From an uncultured Comamonadaceae bacterium (GTDB lineage Bacteria > Pseudomonadota > Gammaproteobacteria > Burkholderiales > Burkholderiaceae), in contig CAMLQP010000037.1 in assembly GCA_946482115.1 (NCBI GenBank), positions 1-16,551 on the forward strand: DNA of 16,551 nucleotides, given 5' to 3'. Each line of letters begins with the position of its first letter. Positions within the stretch are counted from its first letter, which is position 1. The notes under the pieces were generated by a model. It saw only the letters and a list, made by a program, of their open reading frames with translations. It was not told the DNA's origin and searched no databases. This document shows, in pieces, positions 7,204-14,872 of this stretch. The position numbers and the translations under genes are program-made.

Positions 7204-9180
7204 ATGAAGACACGACTAAAACGGCATCAGGGATTGTTGTCGATTTTCCTGGCCCTGGGCGTCGCGGTCACCGCGTCGGCCCAGACCGGTGGCGACGCCA
7301 CCCTGCTCGAGCTGCGCGACGCTTTCCGCAAGGGCGACAGCCGCGCGCTGGCGCAGAAGCTGCCCCAGGTGCAGAACCACCCGCTCGCGCCGCTGGCCGG
7401 CTACTGGGACATCAAGTTGCGGCTCGACACCGCCAGCGAAGGCGAGATCCGCGCCTTCATGGATCGCCACGCCGGCACCTACTACGAAGACCGCCTGCGC
7501 AACGACTGGCTGCTGCAACTGGCCAGGAAGGGCGACTGGGCCAACTTCCAGGCCGAGCTGCCGCGCTACCGCATGAACGACGACCGCGAGGTGCAGTGCT
7601 ACGACCTGATGCAACGCCACCGCGCCGGCGAAGCCGACGTGGCCCCGCGCGTGCGCGAGCGCTGGTTGGGCCAGCGCGAGGCCGACACCGGCTGCGCCGC
7701 CGCCGCCGCCGCGCTGCTGGGTGATGGCAAGCTGGAGCCACTGGCCGCCTGGCAGCGCGCCCGCCTGGGGTTCGAGAACAACCGTCCGCGTGTCGCCACC
7801 CAGGCCGTGGGCCTGCTCAACGCCGACTGGGTCGCCGCCGTCAACGCCGTCTACGACAGCCCCGCGCGCTACCTCGACGACAAGCTCACCGCCATCCGCA
7901 CCCGCACCAAGGAGCTGGTGACGCTGGCGCTGGTGCGACTGGCCGTGACCGACCCAGACGCCGCCGTGGCCGAGATGAACCACACGCGCTGGAAACTGCA
8001 GCTCACCCAGGAAGAGCGCAGCTGGGTCTGGGGCGTGATCGGCAAGCGCTACGCCATGCGCCTGTCCGACGAAGCCTTGCCCCAGTTCGCCAAGGGCCAC
8101 GACCACCAGATGCACGAGGACCACCTGGTCTGGAAAGCCCGCGCCGCACTGCGCGCCGGCGACTGGACCGCCGTGCGCCAGGCCGTCACCGCCATGCCCG
8201 ATCGCCTGCGCGGCGACGCCACCTGGACCTACTGGCAGGCCCGCGCGCTGCTGGCCCAGCGCACCCCCGCCGCCACCGACGAGGCCCAGGCCCTGCTGCG
8301 CCGCATCGCCGGCACGGCCGGCTTTTACGAGCAGCTGGCGCTGGAGGAATTGGGCCAGAAGGTCAACGTTCCCCCCGCCCCCGCGCCACTGTCGGCAGAA
8401 GAAAAAGCCGCCGCGCGCGACAACGCCGGCCTGCAGCGCGCGCTGCGCGCCATCCAGATCGGCCTGCGCCCCGAAGGCGTGCGCGAGTGGAACTACACCA
8501 CCAACCTGCACACGCCCGGCGGCATGGCCGAGCGCGAGCTGCTGGCCGCCGCCGACCTGGCCTGCCAGCGCGAGGTCTGGGACCGCTGCATCAACACCAG
8601 CGAACGCACCCGCGAGTCGCAGGACTACGTGCAGCGCTTCCCCATGCCGTTCCGCGAGGCGGTGGTCAGGCGCGCCGGAGAGATCGGCCTGGACCCGGCC
8701 TACGTCTACGGCCTGATCCGCCAGGAGAGCCGCTTCATCATGGACGCCCGATCGCACGTGGGCGCCTCGGGCCTGATGCAGGTGATGCCGGCCACCGCAC
8801 GCTGGACCGCACGCAAGATCGGCCTGGACAACTTCCAGCCCCACCAGATCACCGACCGCGACACCAACATCGCCATCGGCACCGCCTACCTCAAGCTCGC
8901 GCTGGACGACTTCGAGGGTTCCATGCCCATGGCCGCCGCAGCCTACAACGCCGGCCCCGGGCGCCCGCGCACCTGGCGCAACGGCCCGGTGCTGGAGGCC
9001 GCGATCTGGGCCGAGAACATCCCGTTCGATGAAACCCGCGACTACGTCAAGAAGGTGCTGTCCAACACCACCAACTACGCCGCCATCCTGAGCGGCCAGC
9101 CGCAGTCGCTCAAGGCCCGCCTGGGCGTCGTGGGGCCGCGCGCCACGACCGCGCGCGCCGTCAACACCGACCTGCCATGA
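7204..9180 (+). CDS. slt: soluble lytic murein transglycosylase
   Basis: A 658-residue periplasmic enzyme that cleaves the MurNAc-GlcNAc bond of peptidoglycan with 1,6-anhydro ring formation. The signal peptide MKTRLKRHQGLLSIFLALGV...ASA ends near residue 26. A long alpha-helical region (about 30-480) corresponds to the superhelical ring of Slt70. The C-terminal SLT domain begins near PFREAVVRRAGE; the catalytic glutamate is Glu508 in RQESRF, followed by GASGLMQVMPATA and AAAYNAGPGR. The ATG at 7204 gives a correct signal peptide; no ribosome-binding site is evident and the mRNA may be leaderless. The stop overlaps the NDUFA9-like gene start by ATGA. Fully open upstream reading through fau in this frame is only a GC-rich shadow. 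Confidence 0.95.
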   Translation: MKTRLKRHQGLLSIFLALGVAVTASAQTGGDATLLELRDAFRKGDSRALAQKLPQVQNHPLAPLAGYWDIKLRLDTASEGEIRAFMDRHAGTYYEDRLRNDWLLQLARKGDWANFQAELPRYRMNDDREVQCYDLMQRHRAGEADVAPRVRERWLGQREADTGCAAAAAALLGDGKLEPLAAWQRARLGFENNRPRVATQAVGLLNADWVAAVNAVYDSPARYLDDKLTAIRTRTKELVTLALVRLAVTDPDAAVAEMNHTRWKLQLTQEERSWVWGVIGKRYAMRLSDEALPQFAKGHDHQMHEDHLVWKARAALRAGDWTAVRQAVTAMPDRLRGDATWTYWQARALLAQRTPAATDEAQALLRRIAGTAGFYEQLALEELGQKVNVPPAPAPLSAEEKAAARDNAGLQRALRAIQIGLRPEGVREWNYTTNLHTPGGMAERELLAAADLACQREVWDRCINTSERTRESQDYVQRFPMPFREAVVRRAGEIGLDPAYVYGLIRQESRFIMDARSHVGASGLMQVMPATARWTARKIGLDNFQPHQITDRDTNIAIGTAYLKLALDDFEGSMPMAAAAYNAGPGRPRTWRNGPVLEAAIWAENIPFDETRDYVKKVLSNTTNYAAILSGQPQSLKARLGVVGPRATTARAVNTDLP

Positions 9181-10133
9181 GCCGCTCGGTACTCGTGCTG
9201 GGCGGCAGCGGCTTCATCGGCCGCAGCCTCTGCGAGCGCCTGGTGCGGGCCGGCTGGCAGGTCACGGTGCCGACGCGCCGGCGCGTCAACGCCAGCGCCG
9301 TCCAGCACCTGCCCGGCCTCACCGTGGCCGAGGCCGACGTGCACGACCCCGCCGCACTCGCGGCCCTGCTGCCCGGGCACGACGCGGTCGTAAACCTGGT
9401 CGCCATCCTGCACGGTGACGCCGCCGCCTTCGAGCGCGTGCATGTGGAGCTGCCGCGCCGCCTGGCCCAGGCCTGCGCGGCCGCCGGCGTGCGCCGCCTG
9501 GTGCACGTGAGCGCGCTCGGCGCCTCGGTCGACGGCCCGTCGATGTACCAGCGCAGCAAGGCGGCCGGCGAGTCGGTGCTGGGTGCCGCGCCGCTGGCGC
9601 TGACGGTGCTGCGCCCCAGCGTGGTCTTCGGCGCGCGCGACCGGCTGCTCAACCTGTTCGCGCGGCTGCAGGCCGTCTTTCCGCTGGTGCCGCTGGCGGG
9701 CGCCGGCACCCGTTTCCAACCCGTGTGGGTGGAAGACGTGGCAGCCGCCCTCGTGACCTGCCTGCAGGACAACGCCACCATCGGCCAGACCTTCGAATGC
9801 GCCGGCCCCGAGGTGCTGACGCTGGCTGAACTGGTGCGCACGGCCGGCGAGCTGGGCGGACACCCGCGCCCGGTGCTGCCGCTGCCCCGGACCCTGGGCC
9901 AGCTGCAGGCGTGGCTAATGGAGCTCGCGCCCGGCGAGCCGCTGATGAGCCGCGACAACCTCGACTCGATGGCGGTGGACAACATCGCCACCGGCCGCCT
10001 GCCGGGGCTGGACGCGCTGGGCATCACGCCCGCGCCGCTGCGGGCCACGGCGGCAACCTGGCTGGGCGACCGCGGGCCGCGCACCCGGCTGATCGAGCTG
10101 CGCCGGCACGCCGGGCGTCGCATCAATCGCTGA
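9177..10133 (+). CDS. NDUFA9-like NAD(P)-binding SDR protein
   Basis: A 318-residue atypical SDR related to the complex I accessory subunit NDUFA9 and to NAD-dependent epimerases. The cofactor loop GGSGFIG is at 10-15 and neighbouring residues, the central VSALGAS at 111-117, and Y124-x-x-x-K128 is kept. RPSVVFG and FQPVWVEDVAAAL are typical of the NDUFA9-like bacterial group. Bacterial members are not known to be complex I subunits and their activity is unsettled; a binding or redox-sensing role is possible. It overlaps slt by ATGA, so translation is coupled. A glutathione transferase follows after 64 bp. Confidence 0.87.
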   Translation: MSRSVLVLGGSGFIGRSLCERLVRAGWQVTVPTRRRVNASAVQHLPGLTVAEADVHDPAALAALLPGHDAVVNLVAILHGDAAAFERVHVELPRRLAQACAAAGVRRLVHVSALGASVDGPSMYQRSKAAGESVLGAAPLALTVLRPSVVFGARDRLLNLFARLQAVFPLVPLAGAGTRFQPVWVEDVAAALVTCLQDNATIGQTFECAGPEVLTLAELVRTAGELGGHPRPVLPLPRTLGQLQAWLMELAPGEPLMSRDNLDSMAVDNIATGRLPGLDALGITPAPLRATAATWLGDRGPRTRLIELRRHAGRRINR

Positions 10134-10197
10134 GCCCGAAAACATCAATCGGCGGCCGCTCGCCGCTACCATGGGGTGTTTTCCACGGAGCCCACCC

Positions 10198-10881
10198 ATG
10201 CTCAAACTCCTGATCGGCAACAAGAACTACTCCTCCTGGTCCATGCGCCCCTGGGTGCTGATGAAGCAGGCCGGCATCCCCTTCACGGAACAGCTGGTCC
10301 GCTTCGACTCCTTCGAGGCGGACTCGTCGTTCAAGCACGCCCTGGCCGGGCTCACCCCCGTCGGCAAGGTGCCGCTGCTCATCGACGGCGATCTCGTGAT
10401 CTGGGACTCGCTGGCGATTGCCGAATACCTGGCCGAGCGTTTCCCCGAGAAGCACCTCTGGCCGGCCGACGCCAGGGCCCGCGCCCGCGCCCGCAGCATC
10501 TGCGCCGAGATGCACGCCGGCTTCATGCCGCTGCGCAGCGCCTGCGGCATGAACATCGAGGCCCGCCTGCCCGAGGCCGGCGCGCTGATCTGGCGCGACA
10601 ACGCCGGCGTGCGCGCCAACGTCGCTCGGCTCGAAGCCATGTGGACCGAGCTGCTGGACGCCCACGGCGGCCCCCTGCTGTTCGGCGACTTCAGCATCGC
10701 CGACGCCTACTTCGCCCCGGTCTGCACGCGCCTGCGCACCTTCAGCCTGCCGGTGAGCGACACCGTGCGCGGCTACATGGACCGCGTGCTGGCGCTGCCC
10801 GGCGTGGCCGCCTGGATAGAAGGCGCGCTGGCGGAAAAGGACTTCCTGGCCTTCGAGGAACCCTACCGCCTGAGCCGATGA
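10198..10881 (+). CDS. glutathione S-transferase family protein (second copy)
   Basis: A 227-residue glutathione transferase of a different subgroup from the copy at 5920. The N-domain begins MLKLLIGNKNYSSWSMRPW; the NYSSWS(M/L)RPW block marks this bacterial branch and contains the probable catalytic serine. TPVGKVPLL carries the cis-proline, and WDSLAIAEYLAERFP replaces the usual E-S by D-S. The helical C-domain ends at FEEPYRLSR. GGAG seven bases before the ATG at 10198 decides the start over an in-frame ATG at 10171. The stop overlaps the cca start by ATGA, so the two are probably co-translated. The substrate is unknown. Confidence 0.93.
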   Translation: MLKLLIGNKNYSSWSMRPWVLMKQAGIPFTEQLVRFDSFEADSSFKHALAGLTPVGKVPLLIDGDLVIWDSLAIAEYLAERFPEKHLWPADARARARARSICAEMHAGFMPLRSACGMNIEARLPEAGALIWRDNAGVRANVARLEAMWTELLDAHGGPLLFGDFSIADAYFAPVCTRLRTFSLPVSDTVRGYMDRVLALPGVAAWIEGALAEKDFLAFEEPYRLSR

Positions 10882-12119
10882 AGATCTACCTGGTCGGCGG
10901 CGCGGTCCGCGATGCCCTGCTGGGCCGCCCCGGCAGCGACCGCGACTGGGTGGTGGTGGGCAGCACGCCCGAGGCCATGGTTGCACAGGGTTTCCTGCCC
11001 GTGGGGCGCGACTTCCCGGTCTTCCTCCACCCCGAGACACGCGAGGAGCACGCGCTGGCCCGCACCGAACGCAAGACCGCGCGCGGCTACCACGGCTTTG
11101 CCTTCCACGCCGACGAAAACGTCACGCTGGAGCAGGATCTGGCGCGGCGCGACCTCACCATCAACGCGCTGGCGGTGGACGCCAGCCGCCTGCGGCCCGA
11201 CGGCGGCTTCGACCCGGCCGACGTGATCGACCCTTTCAACGGTCGCGCCGACCTGCGGGCCGGCGTGCTGCGCCATGTGACCGGGGCGTTTGCCGAAGAC
11301 CCGGTGCGCATCTTGCGGCTGGCGCGCTTCGCGGCACGTTTCCCCGCCTTCACCGTGGCGCCCGAGACGTTGGCGCTGATGCAGGCCATGGTGGCCGGCG
11401 GCGAGGCCGACCACCTGGTGCCCGAGCGCGTGTGGCAGGAACTTGCGCGCGGCCTGATGGAGCCACGCCCCAGCCGCCTGCTCGAGGTGCTGCGCACGAG
11501 CGGCGCCCTGCACGTGCTGCTGCCCGAGGTGGACCGCCTGTGGGGCGTGCCGCAGCGCCCCGAATACCACCCCGAGGTGGACACCGGCTTGCACCTGCTG
11601 ATGGTGCTGGACATGGCCGCCCGGCTGCTGGCGCCGCTGCCGGTCCGCTTCGCCTGCCTGTGCCATGACCTCGGCAAGGGCACCACACCAGCCGACGTGC
11701 TGCCGCGCCACATCGGCCACGAGCAGCGCAGCGTGGCCCTGCTGCGCGCCGTCTGCGAGCGCCTGCGGGTGCCGCGCGACTGCAAGGAGCTGGCCGAGGT
11801 GGTGGCACGCGAGCACGGCAACATCCACCGCAGCGGCGAGTTCGGGGCCGCCGCCGTGCTGCGCCTGCTGGAGCGCTGCGACGCCCCGCGCCGGCCAGAA
11901 CGCTTCGAGGCCGTGCTGCTGGCCTGCGAATGCGACGCGCGCGGGCGCCTGGGCCTGGAGGACCAGCCCTATCCGCAAGCCGCGCGGCTGCACGCCGCCC
12001 TGCAGGCCGCGATGGCGGTGGACACCGCCGCCATCGCGGCCGCAACCCATCCGCCCGGCCCGCAGATCGCCCAGGCCATCGCCCACGCGCGCGAAGCCGC
12101 CATCGCCGCCGTGCTCTGA
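10878..12119 (+). CDS. cca: multifunctional CCA tRNA nucleotidyltransferase
   Basis: A 413-residue class II CCA-adding enzyme with the length of the E. coli protein. It adds or repairs the 3' CCA of tRNAs using CTP and ATP. The head holds GGAVRD (7-12) and the catalytic metal ligands Asp21 and Asp23 in SDRDWV. RRDLTIN (90-96) and EDPVRILRLARFAARF are the expected template motifs. The HD domain, with phosphatase and phosphodiesterase activity in the long gammaproteobacterial type, starts at HDLGKG (His263-Asp264) and includes HIGHEQRS. It overlaps the preceding glutathione transferase by ATGA, and the EamA-type exporter begins six bases after its stop, which suggests one transcript. Confidence 0.97.
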   Translation: MKIYLVGGAVRDALLGRPGSDRDWVVVGSTPEAMVAQGFLPVGRDFPVFLHPETREEHALARTERKTARGYHGFAFHADENVTLEQDLARRDLTINALAVDASRLRPDGGFDPADVIDPFNGRADLRAGVLRHVTGAFAEDPVRILRLARFAARFPAFTVAPETLALMQAMVAGGEADHLVPERVWQELARGLMEPRPSRLLEVLRTSGALHVLLPEVDRLWGVPQRPEYHPEVDTGLHLLMVLDMAARLLAPLPVRFACLCHDLGKGTTPADVLPRHIGHEQRSVALLRAVCERLRVPRDCKELAEVVAREHGNIHRSGEFGAAAVLRLLERCDAPRRPERFEAVLLACECDARGRLGLEDQPYPQAARLHAALQAAMAVDTAAIAAATHPPGPQIAQAIAHAREAAIAAVL

Positions 12120-12125
12120 TTCAGG

Positions 12126-13031
12126 ATGCCCATGCCCGTCAAGGACTTGTCGCTCGCGCTGCTGACCATCGTGGTCTGGGGTGCCAACTTCGCCGTCATC
12201 AAGCAGGACGTGGCCGGCGTGCCGCCGCTGCTGCTGGGCGCGCTGCGCTTCGTGGCGGCCGCCTTTCCTGCCGTGCTGCTGTTCAGGCCGCCCCAGGTGC
12301 CGCTGCGGCTGTACCTGGCCTACGGGCTGCTGATCTCGGTCGGGCAGTTCTCGCTGCTGTTCACCGCCATCCACGTGGGCATGCCATCGGGCCTGGCCTC
12401 GCTGGTGCTGCAGTCGCAGGCCTTCTTCACGCTGGTGTTCGCGGCCTGGTTCCTGGGCGAGCGCTGGCAGGCCAGCCAGCTCGCCGGGCTGCTGCTGGCC
12501 GGCGCCGGGCTGGCGCTGATCGGCAGCAGCCACGGCCAGTCCATGCCGCTGCTGGGCTTCGTGCTCACCATCGGCGCGGCCGCCACCTGGGCCGGCGGCA
12601 ACATCGTCTCGCGCGCCGTGGCGCGCCACGGCCCCATCAACCAGCTGGCCTTCGTGGTCTGGTCGTCGCTGGTGCCCATCATCCCGTTCTTCGCGCTGTC
12701 GTTCGCCTTCGAGGGGCCGGACGCGATGGCCACCGCGCTGCGCGGGCTGGACGCCGTCTCGCTGGGCGCCGTGGCCTACCTGGCCTGGGCCGCCACGCTG
12801 TTCGGCTACGGCGTCTGGACCTGGCTGCTGTCGCGCCACCCGGCCAACCGCGTGGCGCCGTTCTCGCTGCTGGTGCCGCTGGTGGGCCTGAGCGTGGGCT
12901 GGCTGGTGTTCGGCGAGGCGCTGCGCCCGGTGCACTGGGCCGGTGGCGCGTTGCTGATGGGCGGGTTGCTGGTCAACCTGTTCGGCGGCCGCCTGTTCGG
13001 CCGCCTGCGGGCCGCCGCCGGCAAAGCCTGA
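12126..13031 (+). CDS. eamA: EamA-family exporter (O-acetylserine/cysteine exporter-like)
   Basis: A 301-residue inner-membrane transporter with about ten hydrophobic segments arranged as two EamA repeats. The first repeat starts at LALLTIVVWGANFAVIK and includes GMPSGLASLVLQSQAFFTL; the second begins near GFVLTIGAAATWAGGN. The pattern through VVWSSLVPIIPFF and RVAPFSLLVPLVGL closely follows E. coli EamA (YdeD), which exports O-acetylserine and cysteine. The substrate is inferred from this resemblance. The ATG at 12126 or that at 12132 could be used; AGGA fits the second. It lies six bases after cca. Confidence 0.88.
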   Translation: MPMPVKDLSLALLTIVVWGANFAVIKQDVAGVPPLLLGALRFVAAAFPAVLLFRPPQVPLRLYLAYGLLISVGQFSLLFTAIHVGMPSGLASLVLQSQAFFTLVFAAWFLGERWQASQLAGLLLAGAGLALIGSSHGQSMPLLGFVLTIGAAATWAGGNIVSRAVARHGPINQLAFVVWSSLVPIIPFFALSFAFEGPDAMATALRGLDAVSLGAVAYLAWAATLFGYGVWTWLLSRHPANRVAPFSLLVPLVGLSVGWLVFGEALRPVHWAGGALLMGGLLVNLFGGRLFGRLRAAAGKA

Positions 13032-13095
13032 CTGCCGCCCACAGCTATTGCGGGGGCCGCTGGACGGCTCCCGGGCGGCGGCGGAACATCGGCCC

Positions 13096-13488
13096 ATGAA
13101 CCCCTTCAACCCGCCGCTGGCCGAGGGCATACGCCGCTTCGGCTTTCGCAAGTGGTACGAGCGCGAACTGCTCAGCAGCCACGCCCACATGCTGCTGGCC
13201 GTGCTGGGCGCGGTGGCGCTGCTCGGGAGTTTCGAGGCCTTTGCGGGTGCCGGCCTGGATGGCAAGCTCCTGAATACCCTGTTCGTGATCGTCTGCGCGG
13301 CCATCACGTTCTGGGCCCTGCGGCGTTACATCTACCTGCTGATGCACGCCGAGGAACTCGCCAACCAGGCCAACTGCCCGCAATGCCAGAGCTACGGCCT
13401 GCTGCAGGTGGCCGAGACACAGGACCAGCGGCCCCTGCTGCGGGTGTGCTGCAAGCGCTGCCGCACCGAGTGGGGCATGGGGCCCTGA
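13096..13488 (+). CDS. hypothetical two-TM protein with C-terminal CxxC pair
   Basis: A 130-residue protein I do not assign to a named family. Two hydrophobic segments lie near residues 30-50 (HMLLAVLGAVALLGSFEAFA) and 60-76 (NTLFVIVCAAITFWALR), separated by a short GAGLDGK turn. A soluble tail follows with Cys94-x-x-Cys97 and Cys119-x-x-Cys122 (plus Cys118), spaced like a small zinc ribbon and ending RTEWGMGP. Basic residues at both ends of the hairpin make the tail likely cytoplasmic. The ATG at 13096 is chosen because the hydrophobic profile starts there, though no strong ribosome site is visible; the frame is open from 13048. It is 64 bp after eamA and convergent with the DUF2905 gene, nine bases apart. 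Confidence 0.75.
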   Translation: MNPFNPPLAEGIRRFGFRKWYERELLSSHAHMLLAVLGAVALLGSFEAFAGAGLDGKLLNTLFVIVCAAITFWALRRYIYLLMHAEELANQANCPQCQSYGLLQVAETQDQRPLLRVCCKRCRTEWGMGP

Positions 13489-13497
13489 ACCCGCCGG

Positions 13498-13692
13498 TCA
13501 GATCAGGTAAGCGATCAGGCTGGCCACCAGGCTCAGGATGACCGTGGAGGCAAAGGGCAGGAACCACTCGCGGCCGAAGGCGTGGAAGCGGAAATCCCCC
13601 GGCAGGCGGCCGAAACCCAGCTTCTGCAGCAGCGGCGTGAACCAGCTGATCAGCAGCAGCGCCAGGAAGATGACGATCATCCAGCGGATCAT
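13498..13692 (-). CDS. DUF2905 small membrane protein
   Basis: A 64-residue inner-membrane protein. The sequence MIRWMIVIFLALLLISWF forms one helix, and FASTVILSLVASLIAYLI the second. The loop GFGRLPGDFRFHAFGREWF is the DUF2905 signature. Function is unknown. AGGAC upstream of the ATG and only eight bases separating it from the stop of the MidA-type methyltransferase indicate one minus-strand operon. It is too short to be confused with the longer overlapping open frame, whose upstream part is a shadow. Confidence 0.9.
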   Translation of the reverse strand: MIRWMIVIFLALLLISWFTPLLQKLGFGRLPGDFRFHAFGREWFLPFASTVILSLVASLIAYLI

Positions 13693-13700
13693 GGCCCGTC

Positions 13701-14828
13701 CTACAGCGTGTGGCTGCGGTCGCCCGAGGCGAAGCCCAACGGGTCCCAGCCGTCGGCGCTGGCAGGTGGCGCGAAGGCCAGCACCTTGAACAGCTCGCCC
13801 ATCTCGTGCTCGTGGATCAGCTTCAGGGCGTTGGCGCGCTCGGCCAGCGAGGCGCCGGCCGCCAGGTCCACCAGACCGCAGTTGATCAGGAAACGCGCCT
13901 GCGAGGTGTAGCCCAGCACGGTGTGCCCGCTGTCCTGCGCGGCCAGCGCGATGCCGGTGAAGTTCACGTGGGCAGTGATGTCCTTCTCGCCCAGGCGCAC
14001 CAGCGGGTCGTGGTCCACCCGGTGCTGGTGGTGGCACACCAGGGTTCCCATGTGGCGCTGTGGATGGTAGTACTCACTCTCGCTGAAACCATAGTCAATC
14101 AGAAGCACTGCACCCCGTTCCAGGCGCTCGCACAGGCTGCGCACGAAAGCTTCGGCCTGGGGGTGGATTTCGGTCAGGTAGTCGTGCGGGCCGGCCGGCT
14201 CCAGCGGGGGCCGGGCCTCCGTGGGGCGGTCGGCCCAGGCGAAGCCGTCGCCATCGACCACCACGCCACGTTCGTGCCAGGCACCGGCCACGCGGTGCAG
14301 CAGCCGCACCGGCATGGCGTCCAGCACCTCGTTGCCCAGCACCACGCCGTTCAGCCGCTCGGGCCAGCGCTCTTCCCACACCACGCGGCCGGCGTGGGCG
14401 GCCAGCGTGGCGCGCTGGCGCTCGCGCAGGGCGCCCGAGACTTCGACGATGTGGTAACGCACGCCGGCGTGCGCGCCATCGGCGCCCGGCGCATCCAGGG
14501 CGTCCAGCACCTGGGCCGCGAGCGCGCCGCTGCCGGCGCCGAACTCCCACACCTCGGCGGTGCCGGTGGCTGCCAGGGCCTGCGCCACCTGCACCGCCAA
14601 TGCGCGGCCGAACAGCGGCGTGAGCACGGGCGCGGTGACGAAATCGCTGCCGCCAGCCGGCGACCGACCGAAGACGGGCCGGCCGCTGGCGTAGTAGCCC
14701 AGGCCGGGCTGGTACAGCGCCAGGGCCATGAAGCGGTCGAACGGCAGCCAGCCGCCGGCCGCCGCCACCGCCTGCCGGATAATCGAGGGCAAGCCCGCAG
14801 GCGTCGGTTCGTGGTCACTGGAGATCAT
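13701..14828 (-). CDS. MidA/NDUFAF7-family SAM-dependent methyltransferase
   Basis: A 375-residue class I methyltransferase of the DUF185/MidA family. The SAM loop EFGAGSGAL is at 95-103 and the family block GNEVLDAMPV at 165-174. PGLGYYASG near the N-terminus and LLIDYGFSESEYYHP are characteristic. The mitochondrial homologue NDUFAF7 dimethylates an arginine of a complex I core subunit and is needed for assembly; whether bacterial members do this is not established. A GATAAT hexamer lies nine bases before the ATG and no Shine-Dalgarno is seen, so the mRNA may be nearly leaderless. DUF2905 follows eight bases after its stop. It is divergent from the FolM-like gene. Confidence 0.94.
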   Translation of the reverse strand: MISSDHEPTPAGLPSIIRQAVAAAGGWLPFDRFMALALYQPGLGYYASGRPVFGRSPAGGSDFVTAPVLTPLFGRALAVQVAQALAATGTAEVWEFGAGSGALAAQVLDALDAPGADGAHAGVRYHIVEVSGALRERQRATLAAHAGRVVWEERWPERLNGVVLGNEVLDAMPVRLLHRVAGAWHERGVVVDGDGFAWADRPTEARPPLEPAGPHDYLTEIHPQAEAFVRSLCERLERGAVLLIDYGFSESEYYHPQRHMGTLVCHHQHRVDHDPLVRLGEKDITAHVNFTGIALAAQDSGHTVLGYTSQARFLINCGLVDLAAGASLAERANALKLIHEHEMGELFKVLAFAPPASADGWDPLGFASGDRSHTL

Positions 14829-14836
14829 GGGCCGCC

Positions 14837-14843
14837 GATTATC
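14837..14843. promoter_or_regulatory. overlapping -10 elements of a candidate bidirectional promoter
   Basis: On the minus strand GATAAT (five of six consensus bases) lies nine bases before the midA-type start; on the plus strand GATTAT (four of six) lies 30 bases before the FolM-like start. The two hexamers share five bases. The divergent gap is only 44 bp, so one shared element serving both genes is plausible. No convincing -35 box is seen for either. Confidence 0.4.
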
Positions 14844-14872
14844 CGCCCCCTTGCACCCGCGTTGACCACACC

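Noticed and set aside
7216..8844. 542-codon minus-strand open frame opposite slt
   Set aside because: Gly/Ala/Val/His-rich shadow of slt codons; no domain or ribosome site supports it.
10152..10166. GCGGC/GCCGC inverted repeat before the second glutathione transferase as a terminator
   Set aside because: Five-base stem in GC-rich DNA without a T-run; not distinguishable from chance.
10863..13307. 814-codon open frame on the minus strand opposite cca, eamA and the small membrane gene
   Set aside because: It runs antisense to three well-supported genes, has low-complexity Gln/His/Arg/Gly-rich composition and no recognisable domain. Such frames are expected in GC-rich DNA.
13693..14037. Upstream extension of the DUF2905 frame (179 codons in total)
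   Set aside because: The 64-residue ending matches the complete family from its own ATG with a ribosome site; the extension lies inside the MidA-type gene in another frame.
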